Positions 1 through 12,277 of a stretch of DNA of 64,000 nt are shown in pieces. Positions within the stretch are counted from its first letter, which is position 1. Each line of letters opens with the position of its first letter. This DNA comes from Eucommia ulmoides (Eukaryota; Streptophyta; Magnoliopsida; Garryales; Eucommiaceae): NCBI GenBank assembly GCA_016647705.1, contig CM028334.1, positions 13,549,546 through 13,613,545 of the forward strand. Reading direction: 5' to 3'. Both the position numbers and the translations under genes were made by a program. Under the pieces are notes generated by a model that had not been told where the DNA came from, did no database searches, and worked only from the letters and a program-made list of their open reading frames with translations.

Positions 1-1460
1 TTGTTTAAAATGAACTTATATTTTTATTGTAAGATCAAGAGAGTTCCCAATAGAAGGGGTATATGTATTTTTGTTGGTCTTAGTAAATAATATTTTTATA
101 TGTAAGTTATTTTCCATAGTGTTTGTCATTTTCGGATGAGATGTGTCATTGTCACACCGGCCCCTTTAGGTTGGGTAACCGGGGTGGGATGTGACACTGG
201 CTCTACCGTAAATGAACATTCAAAAGAAATGTTCACTTCAATGTTTGTTGATCTAATTTGTTCACATCTGGATTTGTTCAGATCTCAAATTTGGAGATCT
301 TGATTTTTTCAAATCTGAAAAAAGAAAATTCAAAATTTTTTAGATTTGAAAATAACTTGTTAACACACGATTTTGGGTGCGATTTTGCATGAATGTTAAT
401 GTGTTATTTTTTACATTGACGTGAATGTTTATGTGTTTTTTCATATCTGGATTTCCCGATCTAATTTGAATTTTTCTATGATTTTAGTAGAGTTTTTTGT
501 GATTTGTTGATTTTAAGTTAACGCTAATATTTGCGTGATTTTTTCAAATCTAGATTTCCAGATTTGATTTGAATTTTCTATGTTTTTAGTAGAGATTTGT
601 GTGATTTATTGATTTTACGTGTTAACGTGAATGTTTACGGGAATATTCAAGTACCATTTAAGGTAATATAATTTGTTTATAATGTTCAGATTTGATTTTG
701 AAAAAGATGCTTACGAGTGTGTTAACACACGTTTTGCGTGAATGTTAACGTGTATATCCATTTTTAGTTTTGAATACGAACGTGAACGTTGACGCAAATG
801 TGTAATCTATTTTTTGTGATTGAATGTTGAGTAAATAATTGTTCCGAAATTTTTGAGTGAACATTAATTTGAATGAATTGAAATAGTATTTTGAAATATT
901 GAATAAACATTCATGCATAATATTTAAGTGAAAAGTGAGTGACGATTGAATTGAGTAAACTAAAAATATTATTCTGAAATATTTGGTGAATATTCACGCA
1001 ATTGTTAGAATATTCGAATAAAAATTGAAATATTGAGTAAATATTACGTCAACATTAACATAGTGAAATATATATTACTCTAACTTTTAAGCACAATATA
1101 GATATAAGATTTAAATTTAATATGGTTCAAAAGTAAAATATGTTTTACTTTAACGTTTACGCATAGTTGAAAGGTCTTTGTTAGTGAGATTCAAATTGAA
1201 CAATTAATATAGGGAATGACTTATTGCTTGAACATTTTAAACGTTTGCAAAATGTATTACTTGAAGATTTACGTATTATTAAAATGTGAGATTCAAATCA
1301 TAATTATAATATAGGTAATGTGAATTACTTGAATATTTACATTAACATGAACGTCCTTCACCTCCATTAATTAAGGTTTACGTTAATTTTTACGTATCAT
1401 TTAAAGTGGACAAAAAAAGTTGATTACATCATCATATAGATCTTTTTCTGCAGGTTATTT
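1..1460. other. AT-rich intergenic DNA with degenerate short repeats
   Basis: No coding frame is recognisable. An imperfect inverted repeat lies at about 146-196 (TGTCACACCGG.. against ..GGGATGTGACA), bounded by TGTCAC/GTGACA. It could be the remnant of an LTR end or a small hairpin. From about 360 to 1400 the motif family GTGAATGTTAACGTG recurs loosely many times in both orientations, as an old degenerate tandem array would. Nothing else is supported. Confidence 0.5.
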
Positions 1461-2967
1461 TGATATTTTTTTCCTGAATTTTTTGATTTATTGTATGCTT
1501 ATGAGAAGGGATTTTGCAATTGTGATATTTTTGTTGCAAATATGTGAAGTTCCATTACTTTTATCTTGTAATAAATGATAAAATGATAGGATCTATAAAT
1601 ACGAGTTAACAGTTGAGATTAATATTGGGGACTTTTTTTTACAAATTGTACCAGGACTAAAAATTTAAATAATTAGGTCAAAGATTTCTTTTCTAATTTC
1701 AGTATCTTTTAGGAGACTACATAATTAATTATCGTAAATAATAATATGTTTAAAGACTTATTAAGGAAATAGACTCCAGCTAAACAATAAAATATTCTTA
1801 TATCAATGAAGGACACAAACCAAACTCCAAGATACATTAGGAAAATTAAAATATCAAAAGAGACTGCTCATACATCAGTAGCAAATGGGATTTAACCAAC
1901 TTGTAATTAAAAATAATAATAATTCATAAAATTACAACTTTTTTCATCAATGGTTACAATTTAAAAAAAAAAAAAAATTCTACCAGTTTTACCTCATCAA
2001 TGATACAGTAGAATTTTCCCAGAAATTTACCACGAGTAGAAATTCCTAAACATGGGTGGTCCGAGTCAAGATTGCCTGGCAGACAATTATTCTTCACGTG
2101 ATAAGCTCACAGTACGGACCAATTTGTCTTTTCTGAGTTATGGGCTTGACTTGAGAATGGCCAAATTTAAACATAAAAATCCAAATAAAAATGGTCCATG
2201 GAATATATGTATTAGGAGTATGAACCAATTACCAATTGGGTAATTGTCAAAAATATGATTTGCTATTGACTGACAATTTAGAAGCACAATAATATAGAAT
2301 ATAGAGTTATCAAATATTTTTAGTCTTTAACTCTATTAAATAGTCACATATTTTATACAATATTCAAAATTTACACTAATACTAATAAAATTAAATAATA
2401 ATATCAAAATGCCATTTATAAATTACTTGAGATTACTACTAGAAACAAGTCTTGATAGAATTGTCTATATGACTTATCCCAATGGAAACAACTCATGTGG
2501 AGAGCAATTTTTAATATTTTAGCGAATCTAAAGGCTATCTCCACTTCGTTGAGATGTGTTTTCACTGGACGATTCAGTTCAATGTCTACAAGATGAAGAG
2601 AGACTACTCAAAGTGGTTCGTGAAGTAATCCATCAATCTCAACGGAGTCATGGTAACACCTTCGGCGATGTTGCAGCAAAACGACCTTCCTCCAAACCAC
2701 GAACACTATCAATTTTCAATATTTTTTATTGTTCGGGGAGATGAAGATAACGAATATAAAAAATCATTCAAGGTGATGTATACACCAGGTAAGGCTTTTC
2801 GTTACCATTTCATATATCATTACTTCCGTGGAGCTTTCTGATGTTATAAGTTCTGTATTTGAATATCCTTTGAAATATTAAGATGAATGGTTTAGTTATT
2901 TCCAATACTTTGAATCAATGGCTTCTATTTAACATCTTTCTTTAGTAAGAGATTTTCCTGACATTTA
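1461..2967. other. AT-rich intergenic DNA, no gene seen
   Basis: Short open frames at 2052-2243 and 2556-2841 show no recognisable domain. The 2540-2800 stretch has less extreme base composition than its flanks and could be a decayed exon fragment, but I cannot name it. The rest is poly-A/T-rich sequence. Confidence 0.4.
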
Positions 2968-3752
2968 TTAAGGGAACGTTTAGTTGGAATAATAGAAAAG
3001 AAAAAAGAAAAAAATAAGAAGATAATATTTTTATCTATTGTGAATGAAAAAATATTTTTTCTAATGTTGTTTGGTTAGGAAAGAAATTGAAAAGAAAAAA
3101 AATAATTCGCTTTAATATAATTACGGTTTTACCCTCATGCAATAAAAATAAATTGAAAATTTCATTATAAAGGGTATAATTGTAATCTTGATACTTTTTC
3201 TTAAATTTTAACCATTTTCATGCCAAATTTAAGAAGAAAAAAGAGCTTGTTTTTCATCTCCTTTTTCTTTTCCATTCCATTTTTCTTTCTTACCAAACAA
3301 TTTTTATTTTTTTTCCATCATTTTTCTTTTTCATTTTTACATCCACACTTTTTCCCACCCAACCAAACATACCGAAGGGAGTTTTTGGTTGGGTGTAAAA
3401 TGGATGAAAAAGAAAATACGATGAAAAATGAAAATAAAAATAAAAAGTTATTTGGTAAGGATGAAAAATAGAAAGAAAAATGAAATAGAAAGGAAAATGC
3501 ATAATTTTCGAAGTAACTTTTTTCCTTTACAAATATAGGAGAAAAATGGAAGGAAGTAATGGAAAATAAATAAAATTATAATTATACTCTTGATAATAAA
3601 ATTTTTAATTTATTTTTATAATATATGAGGATAAAATAGTAAATTAGTGAATGATTTTTCTTTTTTAACCAAATAATACATGGATAAAAATATTATCTTA
3701 TCATTTTTTTTTTTTTTTTTTTTTTTCATTCTTTGAACCAAACATATCTTAA
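2968..3752. mobile_element. Nested foldback (MITE-like) element, about 785 bp
   Basis: The two outer arms (about 2968-3200 and 3524-3752) are reverse complements: the left end reads AACGTTTAGTTGGAA and the right end reads TTGAACCAAACATATC. Inside them is a second inverted repeat (about 3256-3372 against 3373-3500) centred near 3373. The whole segment could therefore fold into one long hairpin. TTA sits at both outer ends, which fits the 3-bp duplication of PIF/Harbinger-type MITEs, but the superfamily is inference. The purine/pyrimidine strand bias produces open frames on both strands that are not genes. A single arm of a related copy lies at 5880-6110. Confidence 0.6.
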
Positions 3753-4470
3753 GATAAAAAAATTATTATGGTTATCATTTCAAATACATGGAATATGTGT
3801 GATAATTTTTCATATTAATTGCGAATGTAAAAGTGTTTTAAAAAACATATAGAAAATGATACTGAAACTCATTCTATTTGTTTTTTGTACATAAATTGAA
3901 GGAGCGGGAGATTAAATTTCACAAAGATGATAAATTATATATATTGCAATTAATACCAAAAAGCTGGGGAGAGGTTAGAAAAAGCTTTGATATCTAATCA
4001 ATCAAATTCCTTACTCGTCAATTTATACACGGTGTAGCATTACATAATGATGTGAAATTACTTTTTGGAGAAACAAATGCAATTATATCGAAAAGCAGAA
4101 AATTGAAAGATAAAAAAAAAAACAAAAAGAAGTAAAAATATGACGTCATAAAAACTCCATAATTTTCTGCTGTCCTGACCGACACGGCGTCGCTTCCCGA
4201 ATCACTAGTCGACCGTTCTGACACAACACTCACGCCCGTTACTCGCCGCCAACGCTTATTAGCCGATGCTCTAACGGCACCTAACGGAGGATCCCACGTG
4301 CCAATTCCGAGAACTAAAAAGAGCCAGTTGTTGCTTCCGTACTCGATTTTTCGCCGGTATATTGCATCTTAACATATTTTTGTCGGAAGAAGAATCTATA
4401 TGAAAGGCCCCTTAAGTTTAATAGATATTTGAATTGGTTCCAAATTTTCTAATTCGTTTATATGAAACCA
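3753..4470. other. Intergenic, with a CpG-containing island at 4140-4350
   Basis: The sequence is AT-rich except for about 200 bp at 4140-4350, which contains CG dinucleotides, a TGACGTCA bZIP-type palindrome at about 4140 and a CACGTG G-box at about 4295. This could be a relic promoter or a decayed exon. No open frame of recognisable function accompanies it. Confidence 0.35.
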
Positions 4471-4477
4471 ATTTTAG

Positions 4478-4941
4478 CTCCGTTTGATAACGTAATTAAG
4501 TACTTAAAATTAAATGTATTAAATATTTATCAAATTAAATCCGTTTGATAATAAAATTAAACAATCACTTAAAATTAATTAAAATTTTAAGTGAAGTGTA
4601 ATTCACTTAATTTTTTTAATACTTATCACTTAATATCATAAATTATCTAATTATTACAATTAGTATTTATATATAAAAAAAATTATAGATGGAAAAAATA
4701 ATAAATTGAGAAAAAAATATAGAGAAATTTGTAGGAAGAGAATATTTGAGAAAAATAAAGTTATAAAATTATTTTAAGAACAAAAATTTATACAAAGATA
4801 ATTTTTTTGAAATTAAAAACATTAAAAATTTGAATAATCAATATATTTAACAATTAATAAATTTAGCACTTATAATTTCAACACTTAAAATTTTTAGCAC
4901 TTAAATTTTAAATTTTAAGTGATTATCAAATATGCCATAAG
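4478..4941. mobile_element. MITE-like inverted repeat
   Basis: The left end contains CCGTTTGATAACGTAATTAAG and the right end contains TTAAGTGATTATCAAATATG, which are matching terminal inverted repeats around AT-rich filler. There is no coding capacity. Length and structure fit a MITE. The TTTGATAA terminus is shared with the element at 5036-5594, so the two are probably one family. The superfamily is not determined. Confidence 0.5.
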
Positions 4942-5035
4942 GATGAGATCTAAAATAGTGAGGGTAAAATGAAAATTAAAAGAGAACTAGGATTGTGAGG
5001 GAAAAGTGGTCTCAATAACAAAAAAAAACTAAGGT

Positions 5036-5594
5036 CATATTTGATAAAAAAATTAAGTGCTTAAAACTGATTATATTAAGTACTTAATTAATTAAGTTTG
5101 TTTGATAAATGTAATTAATATTACTTAATTAATTAAGTTAACTTAAAAATTAAGTCAAAATGTAAGTAAAAAATTAAGTCAAGACCATTTCACTTATTTC
5201 ATTTTGCTTAATGCACTCTATTATTTCCCACTTAAAAAAAATTATGTTTTGACCATTTTACCCTTGATCCCCTATAAAGTTTAATTAGAGTTAGGATTAA
5301 TGAGAATTTGATTAATTTTAGAGTTGAAAATTTAAGTGCTAAAAATTATGTTGAAAATGACACTCTAATTTTATTATTATTTTTTTTTTTCACATTATCT
5401 TGATTCAAAGATAGTTATGTAAATTAAACAATTTTCAGCATACAAATTTTGTACTTATCAAATAAATAAATAAAAAATTCAGCACTTAAATTTTCAACAC
5501 AATTTTATCAAACAACCTTCTTAAATTTTCAACACTTAAAATTTCAGCACTTAATTTTCAACACTTAAAAATTAAGTCGTTATCAAACAAGCCC
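5036..5594. mobile_element. MITE-like inverted repeat, second member
   Basis: The left end (GTCATATTTGATAA) mirrors the right end (TTATCAAACAAGCC). The subterminal regions repeat the blocks AGCACTTAA and TTCAACACTTAAAA. The word CTAAG flanks both ends and may be the target duplication. Further fragments of the same sequence type lie at about 5655-5770. Non-coding. Confidence 0.5.
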
Positions 5595-5879
5595 TAAGTC
5601 TATTAAGTGGGGAGAAAAAATAAGTAAATCCCAATTGACCGAAATTTTTTGGCCCACATAGTTAAAATTTTAAATAGCACTTAATTAATTAAGTAACATT
5701 AATTAAAATTATCAAACAAACTTAATTAAATAAGTTAAATTTTTTTTTAGTACTTATTTTGGCTATCAAAAATAAAATATTTATTTTATTTTATCTTCAC
5801 AAGTTTTGCTAAAACTTAATTAATTCTCACGAGAAATGCAAATAGAGTCCCTGGTCTAAGTAGTTAAACACTTTATTTA

Positions 5880-6110
5880 GGATACGTTTGGTTGGAAGGA
5901 GGAAAAAAAGAAAATAAAAATGAGAGGATAATATATTATCCATCATAAAAAAAAAAAAAATTATTATCTCTAGTGTTGTTTGATTAGAAAAGAAAAATGA
6001 AAGGAGAAAAAAATAATCCATTTAATGTAATTTATGATTTTACCCTCATATATTACAAAAATAAATTAAAAGTTCTATTATCAAGAGTAGAATTATAATT
6101 TTACTCATTC
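5880..6110 (+). mobile_element. Single arm related to the foldback element
   Basis: This stretch matches the left arm of the foldback at 2968-3200: a TACGTTTGGTTGGAA start, an A-rich block, TTGTTTGATTAGAAAAG, then a TTTTACCCTCAT block. It is a truncated or solo-arm copy of the same repeat family. Confidence 0.5.
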
Positions 6111-6119
6111 CCTTTATCT

Positions 6120-6314
6120 ATCTTTCTTCCGATTCAGATCCGCAACCTCATAGGCCATCTCTCTCTCTCTTCTCGCTTTCTCTTCTCGCTCGCTCTCTCT
6201 CTGTCATAGCCAAAATCCAACATCCATCGCCGCTGCATTCGATGTGCTCATTGTCGTTTGTCGTTGGTCGTTCACCATTCACAGTTGGTCGTTTAACTTC
6301 TTGCCGTTTGCCGT

Positions 6315-6350
<36 letters not shown>

Positions 6351-7345
6351 ATGGGAAAATTCTAGATCTACTCGTCACACAATTTACACACTAACAATTT
6401 CACTAAAATCAAATGATTACACTGAATCAAACAATTTCATGTAATATCAAATTACATGATACCATTCAGATTAACTAATTCTGTTGAAATTAAAGCAATT
6501 TCACTAGAAAATTCAAAACCGATGAAAATTTACCAAACAATCTAACGAGAGGACTTTGAGTATACATTCACGAAAAATTGAATTATTTATAAACTAATTA
6601 ATTAAAAAAAAAATCAACAAATATCATTCCACTAAATTTTTATAATTCGACCTAATATCAACAACTCTACTGAAATCAACCAAATGGAAATTTACCACTA
6701 ATGAACGATATATAATGAAAAATATTTAATAAAATCTAATCAAATCGAAAAAGAAATCGAGAATAAATCAAATTTGTCGTTAATTTGTAGATTTACAATA
6801 CAAAGCAAATTTGCATTCGATTTGCAAATCAAATGAAAAGAATTTAGACATAAAATGCAGAAGAAAGAAAATAAGAAACCGCAAGCCAAATCAAATAGAA
6901 TTTGTTAAAGAAGAAGAATAAATCACAATTAATTTGAAAAAAACGAGAAGAAGTCACGCAAATCTAGTTAGATCTACTTAGATCTGGGCAAATCTGTCTA
7001 GATCTTGGCAAATTTGGCTAGGTCTAGCAAGATCTGACCAGATCTAAGTAGAAATAAGTGGTGATGGCGAAGGAAGAGGAAGAAATCGAATAAGGTAGCG
7101 GTGGCAAAGGCGATGGAGATGGCAACAATTGAAGACAACAACATGTGACAAAAGAGAGAGATAGAGAGAGCAACAGACTGAATAACAATCAAAGACGACG
7201 ACGAGTGTTTGTGCTGCAATCGAAGACGGTGACAAGCGACAAGGACTGTGATGACGAAGAGTGGCAAGAGCGGCGATGACAACAAGTGGCAACACTATGA
7301 GCGGGGAGAGAGAGACAACAATTGTTCATTCTTGGAGAGAGAGTT
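6120..7345. repeat. CT microsatellite region and AGATCT-rich array
   Basis: A (CT)n tract lies at about 6318-6347, with shorter CTCT blocks at 6155-6205. At 6955-7050 the words AGATCT and GATCT recur about seven times at 9-20 bp spacing, a degenerate minisatellite. Open frames on the minus strand here are low-complexity read-through of these repeats. No gene is supported. Confidence 0.5.
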
Positions 7346-8029
7346 CTGAAAATGGAAATATCAAATTAGGTATTAGGGTTTTGTGTCAGGAGCAATTTGG
7401 TCCTTTAATTTTTTAAGGAGGGATGTTTTCAAAAAATTTCAAAATGTTTTATTTGATGGATAGTTAAAAAGTTATTTCAGTCTAAAACTAGGTTTATAGA
7501 GTAAAATTATGTAATTTTAACTATTTAAACAAATAATAAACCGATAAAATTAAAGTTGTGCCTTAGTGCTCGAAAATTTTAGCCTTGATTATGAACACTC
7601 AATACTTACACACAATAATATATGTAGAGAATAAAAAATTATAAACAAAGATGAAGAACATCTTGAGCAAGATCACAAGGATAGAAAGACGCATTGTTGG
7701 AGAGTAGAAAGAGATACCCATTAGCTGTTAGTTCGATTGCTAAGAAGAGGTGTAATTTTTCTTATTAATTAGAATTCGACTTTCTTGGGGAGTGTTCTGT
7801 AAATTAAGTATTAAATTTAATTCTCAATATATCAGGTCGATATGGGAGAATGCGTCTTTCAAATCGCCAAGGGAGGTGATTAGTCGAAATGCACGCAAGT
7901 TGATCCGGACAACACCTCATCATATTAAAAAATAAAAAAAGAAGTTGTAGGAGGTGGTGTGCTAGCAATCTGGGGTAGACAAATTGCGAAACCCCAATGT
8001 AAGAAGCTGGACATAATTATGGGGTCAAT
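7346..8029. other. Intergenic, with dispersed repeat copy a (about 7735-7925)
   Basis: From about 7735 to 7925 the sequence matches three other places in the window: 15835-16018 in the same orientation, and 8455-8650 and 34912-35097 reversed. Diagnostic words are GAGGTGATTAGTCGA and TTGATCCGGA. No coding frame is visible in the rest. Confidence 0.5.
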
Positions 8030-8380
8030 TCTGTAATATTTACTAGACCATGGCATTCCAGAATGAATCCGGATCCTCAGCCTATCACGGCGAGATTATC
8101 GCGAGATATTGTCGGCGTCTCTCGACACAGTGGACCGGAAGTATATGCTAGCGTATGATACGGCGATACGGGGTTTGTTGGGCAGTCCATCGCTTGGTGC
8201 CACGTGTTTGTGTGTCCAGGGTTTGATCGATGACACGTCTGACTGGCTTCGTACTTGTGGTCCCACTCGGATTGCCGTTTAGCTGGCTTTCATTTATTGG
8301 GGACTCTCTGCGCGTTGCCTGTGGCTCCTCTTTAGATCTAACCATAGTTCACATGGCAAGTCATAATATGAGCCACCTTC
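8030..8380. other. GC-normal island, possible relic promoter
   Basis: About 350 bp has roughly balanced base composition inside very AT-rich DNA. It contains GCCACGTGT (G-box) near 8200 and GACACGTCT near 8233. Open frames on both strands show no domain. It could be a decayed gene end or an element remnant. It is followed by dispersed repeat copy b (reversed) at about 8455-8650. Confidence 0.3.
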
Positions 8381-8649
8381 CCAATTTTAGGGTACCATTA
8401 ATGTTTTTTTTTTTGAATTTTTCAGTCACGGTCGGGGTCGGGATCAATTTATGTGTATTTCGATTAATTACGTATCTTGATTAATCACTTCATCGAACGA
8501 CGATTTTAAGAACGCACTCCTCACATCAATCTGATACATTCAGAATTAAATTCAAAATTTCATTCTTGAAATGTTTATCAGGAGAGTCGAATCTTAATTA
8601 ACAACAAAATGAAATATTTTCTTTTGTCAATCGAACTAACACCTATTGG

Positions 8650-9395
8650 GTATCAATGAATCTCAAATCACATTTTAATATTCAATTCTTTTCGGGGATT
8701 AAAAACTTTATTTTTTCTCCCAAAAAAACTACAAATTTAGCTTACATTGAACGTAAAATAAACACAAATTACCAATTATTTTATAATAATTGTTGATTTT
8801 TTTTTTTTTGCTAACATCATATATTTTTAAGCTAATTAGAAATTATTTTATTCAATTATATTAAAGATTGGATGTAGGTTATCTTTAATAACTCAATTAA
8901 GTGCTCAAAAGCGCTTTCAAAGTGTTCAAAACTAAACAAATTTAGTTTGTTTAATAACTATAATTAAGACCACTTACTCAATTATTCCTTCTTAAAATTT
9001 ATTTAAAATTTTTAATCAAATGTAGATTATTTAATTTTCCTAATAATATTGAAACGAATGCCCAACCCCTAATAATGCTATAATTTTGGCTAGTTAATGG
9101 AACCAAAACCATCGTTCTAATTATAATCCAATTCTTTGTGATGATTCCATCAAATTGCCCTTTGCAACGGCTATCAAGTTTTTCAATTTATGCATGACCA
9201 CTTACCTAATATATAACTTCCAAAAAATGAGGTTGTTACTAAATTAAAAATAAATCAAAATCATGTAATTAAACTCGAGATAACTATTGTTTTACATATA
9301 TTTTTATGATATAATTATATATCCAAATTCTTCTAAACAAGATTTTCAAAACAATATCAAATTCATCATTTTCTTGAACTGTTTTCACGTTTATG
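8650..9395. other. AT-rich intergenic DNA, nothing recognised
   Basis: Poly-T tracts and AT-rich sequence. A weak MITE-like segment occurs at about 8870-9010 (TTAATAACTCAATTAAGTGC), resembling the TTTGATAA family. No gene. Confidence 0.4.
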
Positions 9396-10124
9396 TTGAA
9401 TTCAATATAATACTTTCGAATATTCATAGTTTTCATATTAGTGATGAACTCAACATGATATTTCTTATAGAAGATAGGGTTACCTACCATATTGTAAGAG
9501 GCGTTTTATTCTTATGGATGCTCTTTTTCTTACCAGTCAAGTAGTCGAACTGTTGTCGTTTCTCAACTAGCCCGCGCGATAGGTCATTCAGTAGATGACC
9601 CTATCTCTTTATCCCGTGATTAGAAAAAATGAATTTCATAAAGCCAGTATGATTAGAATAATGAATAAAGGAAAATTCTGACGAATAGGTCCTTCTAATG
9701 ATGAATAAGTATGGATGTATTCATTCATACAAAATGGTATCAACCCCCATTGCATATTGGTTGAATTCAATATGATACTTTCGAATCTTCATAGTTTTCA
9801 CATTAGTGATGAACTCAACATGATATTTTTTATAAAAGATAGGGTTATCTACTATACTGTAAGAGACATTTTATTCTTATGGATGCTCTTTTTCTTACCA
9901 GTCAAGTAGTTGAACTGTTGTCGTTTCTCAACTAGCGCGCGCGACAGGTCATTCAGTAGATGGCCCTTTCTCTTTATCCAGTGATTAGAAAAATGAATTT
10001 CATAAAGCCAGTGTGATTAGAATAATGAATAAAGGAAAATTTTGACGAATGGGTCCTTCTAATGATGAATAAGTATGGATGATTTCATTCATACAAAATG
10101 GTATCAACCCCCATTGCGTATTGG
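9396..10124. repeat. Tandem duplication, two units of 365 and 364 bp
   Basis: Unit 1 (9396-9760) and unit 2 (9761-10124) begin with TTGAATTCAATAT and end with CCCCCATTGCRTATTGG. A third unit starts at 10125 and fades after about 15 bp. Copies are highly similar, with scattered substitutions, so the duplication is fairly recent. Each unit has a less AT-biased core (GTTGTCGTTTCTCAACTAGC, GCGCGCGA). Short frames inside are shared by both units but no domain is recognised. An organelle origin is possible but unproven. Confidence 0.75.
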
Positions 10125-11173
10125 TTAAATTCAATATGTCATTTCACTAAAATTTTATAAATTTATTGTGTTGTTATTCTAAAAAATGTTAAATATAATT
10201 AAATGAAAAAAAAAATTACAAAAAAATTAGATTGAACAGTGACGCATGTTGTTGAATTGAACACAAAATTCATCATCGTATTGCATTCCACAAATATTAA
10301 ATTATATAACAAAATATATAAAAATGGATATTGTTTTGAAACTATATTTATAGTGACTCTAAATAATTGTTTGAATTATCAAAACATTCATCTTATCATA
10401 GTCTATCGATAGTTTTCTCATATTATAATTTCGCATTTAAAAACTTCTAAAATATAGAATTGACTAATATTTGAATTTCTCTTTTTATTTTTATTCAAAT
10501 CAATAATTTATTTTTGAATTCAACATGTCTTAAATTGTTGGTCCAACATTAAAAGATTGATGTGAACACAAAAAATGCTAATATGACAAATACATGTAAT
10601 TTTGAAAATTGTATTTGAAACAATAATTTTGGAATAATTGAATGACAACTTTGATATGTTTAGAAAAAAAAAATGGTGAACCGAAATATGAATTGAACTT
10701 GATATGAAATAAATGTCATTAAAGATATAATTCTGGATTTATTGGGGGATATTATCATAAGTGAATATGTGCCAATTTTAAAAATAGAAGTAATCAATGT
10801 AATTAATATTACTTCAAAGTGTAATTAGTTTTTAGGTAGGATGAACTAGTAAATTAGTACAATAATTTACCTAATTTTAAAGATAGTGACCATGTAAAAT
10901 TAAATTGTCATAAATCATACCTCCACTCAAACACGGCTAGTTAAACATGATGAAACTCAAGTTTGACATAATACAATAATTGAATAGATTATTATTAAAA
11001 ACAAAAAATTTATTATTTAATTGGTCAAATATATATTATTATTATTATTAAACAAAAAATTATTATTTAATTGGTCAAATAATTGAATAGATTATTATTA
11101 AACAAAATTTTTGACACACATAGTGTAGCACAAATATATATTGCTTACGTAAAAAAGAAAAAAAGAAAAAGAA

Positions 11174-11204
<31 letters not shown>

Positions 11205-11530
11205 AAGGGTTGGTTACATTTTAATTTTATTCTCTCTGGTTAGGCCATTTTTTATATTTTCCCTTGCGATATTCTCGTCACCATTTTGTTTTTTATGGTT
11301 AGGTCTTTGTTGCAGTTTATCCCTCTTGTCAGCATTTTACCCTCTATAGTTAGGCCTACATCAAGGGGTGAAGTGTAACAAGATCTAATTATAGGGGACA
11401 AAATATTAACGAAAATATTATAAAGGGACAAAGTGCAAAATAGTCTAATTATAGGGCGTAAAGTATAACATGTAGGGTGAAGCTGCCCGCAGACGATACG
11501 AGCTCAACTTACCAGACCGTGGTTAAGAAC
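10125..11530. other. AT-rich intergenic DNA with an (AAAT)n microsatellite
   Basis: A short direct duplication containing AATTATTATTTAATTGGTC lies at about 10980-11100. An (AAAT)n tract lies at 11164-11205. At about 11210-11490, blocks such as TCTAATTATAGGG are arranged as a loose inverted repeat, similar in wording to 16859-17060, which suggests a MITE pair. No gene. Confidence 0.45.
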
Positions 11531-12277
11531 CGATCAAAGTGATACGATTAGTTCGCTTTCTCTTGTGCGTATATGCACCCAAAGACGCGGTGGTTCTTAT
11601 CTCCCTCTCTTTCATTTTTTTCTCCTTACTCGCCCTCACCGCCGGCCACCGACGTTTTCAGATTCCGGCGTCTTCTTAAAACTCATCTCCTGTGAATCCT
11701 CCAGATCTCTGAAGCCTCTACCGTTCACTCCGTTCGAATTGTTTCATTAACCAAAACTATCCTGTTCATTTATTCGTTTTTGATTGTCAAAGAAGTGGCA
11801 GAAATTTCCAATTACCATTTGGAGATCGCTAGAGGATTGAGTATTTTGATAAATTCTTTTGGTAATGTGGGGGAGAAGTTGGGATTTAAGTGCTATTTGG
11901 GGAAGGAATCTTTGCGAAAAGCTCCGAAAGTCGAAGTTTTTGATACATTGCGGATGGTAATTGACTTTGTACTCGTTTCATTTCCGGTATTATTTTGAAT
12001 CCCACTGAGGATCGAGTTTGATTCGTCCCATATTTAGCAGGTTCGTATATTCAAGTTTCAGATAACCAGAAACCGTCATTCTCATCACGTTTTGATCTTC
12101 TGGGTACCGGTTCTAGGGATTTTCTGGGTACCATTTCAATCCTAAGTTGATTTGGATTGTGACAATTTTCTGAATCTTGGGGAAAGTTGAACGAATAGTA
12201 TCCGCAATTGATATGTTGAATTAGGCTTCAGAAAATTAGGGTTCAGTTAGGTGAATGTATGGGGGGAGAGGGTAGAT
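11531..12277 (+). other. Probable 5' leader region of the rhamnosyltransferase gene
   Basis: The sequence loses its extreme AT bias from about 11490 and runs into the coding exon at 12278. A possible leader intron has a donor near 11957 (GATGGTAATTG) and an acceptor ending at 12041 (TATTTAGCAG). Pyrimidine-rich CT stretches near 11600 fit a plant 5' UTR. The transcription start cannot be fixed by eye. Short frames in this leader would be upstream ORFs at most. Confidence 0.4.

Noticed and set aside
3220..3502. Overlapping 83- and 70-codon frames on opposite strands
   Set aside because: They are products of the pyrimidine/purine bias in the foldback element; no domain and no conservation signal.
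6148..6444. Frames on both strands rich in Arg-Glu or Leu-Ser
   Set aside because: Direct translation of the CT/GA microsatellite.
6998..7295. Minus-strand 95- and 83-codon frames resembling membrane proteins
   Set aside because: Low-complexity hydrophobic read-through of GA-rich repeats; two overlapping frames look alike and neither matches a family.
11565..11998. Two short plus-strand frames upstream of the rhamnosyltransferase gene as separate genes
   Set aside because: They lie in the probable 5' leader and lack any domain; one has no clear ATG.
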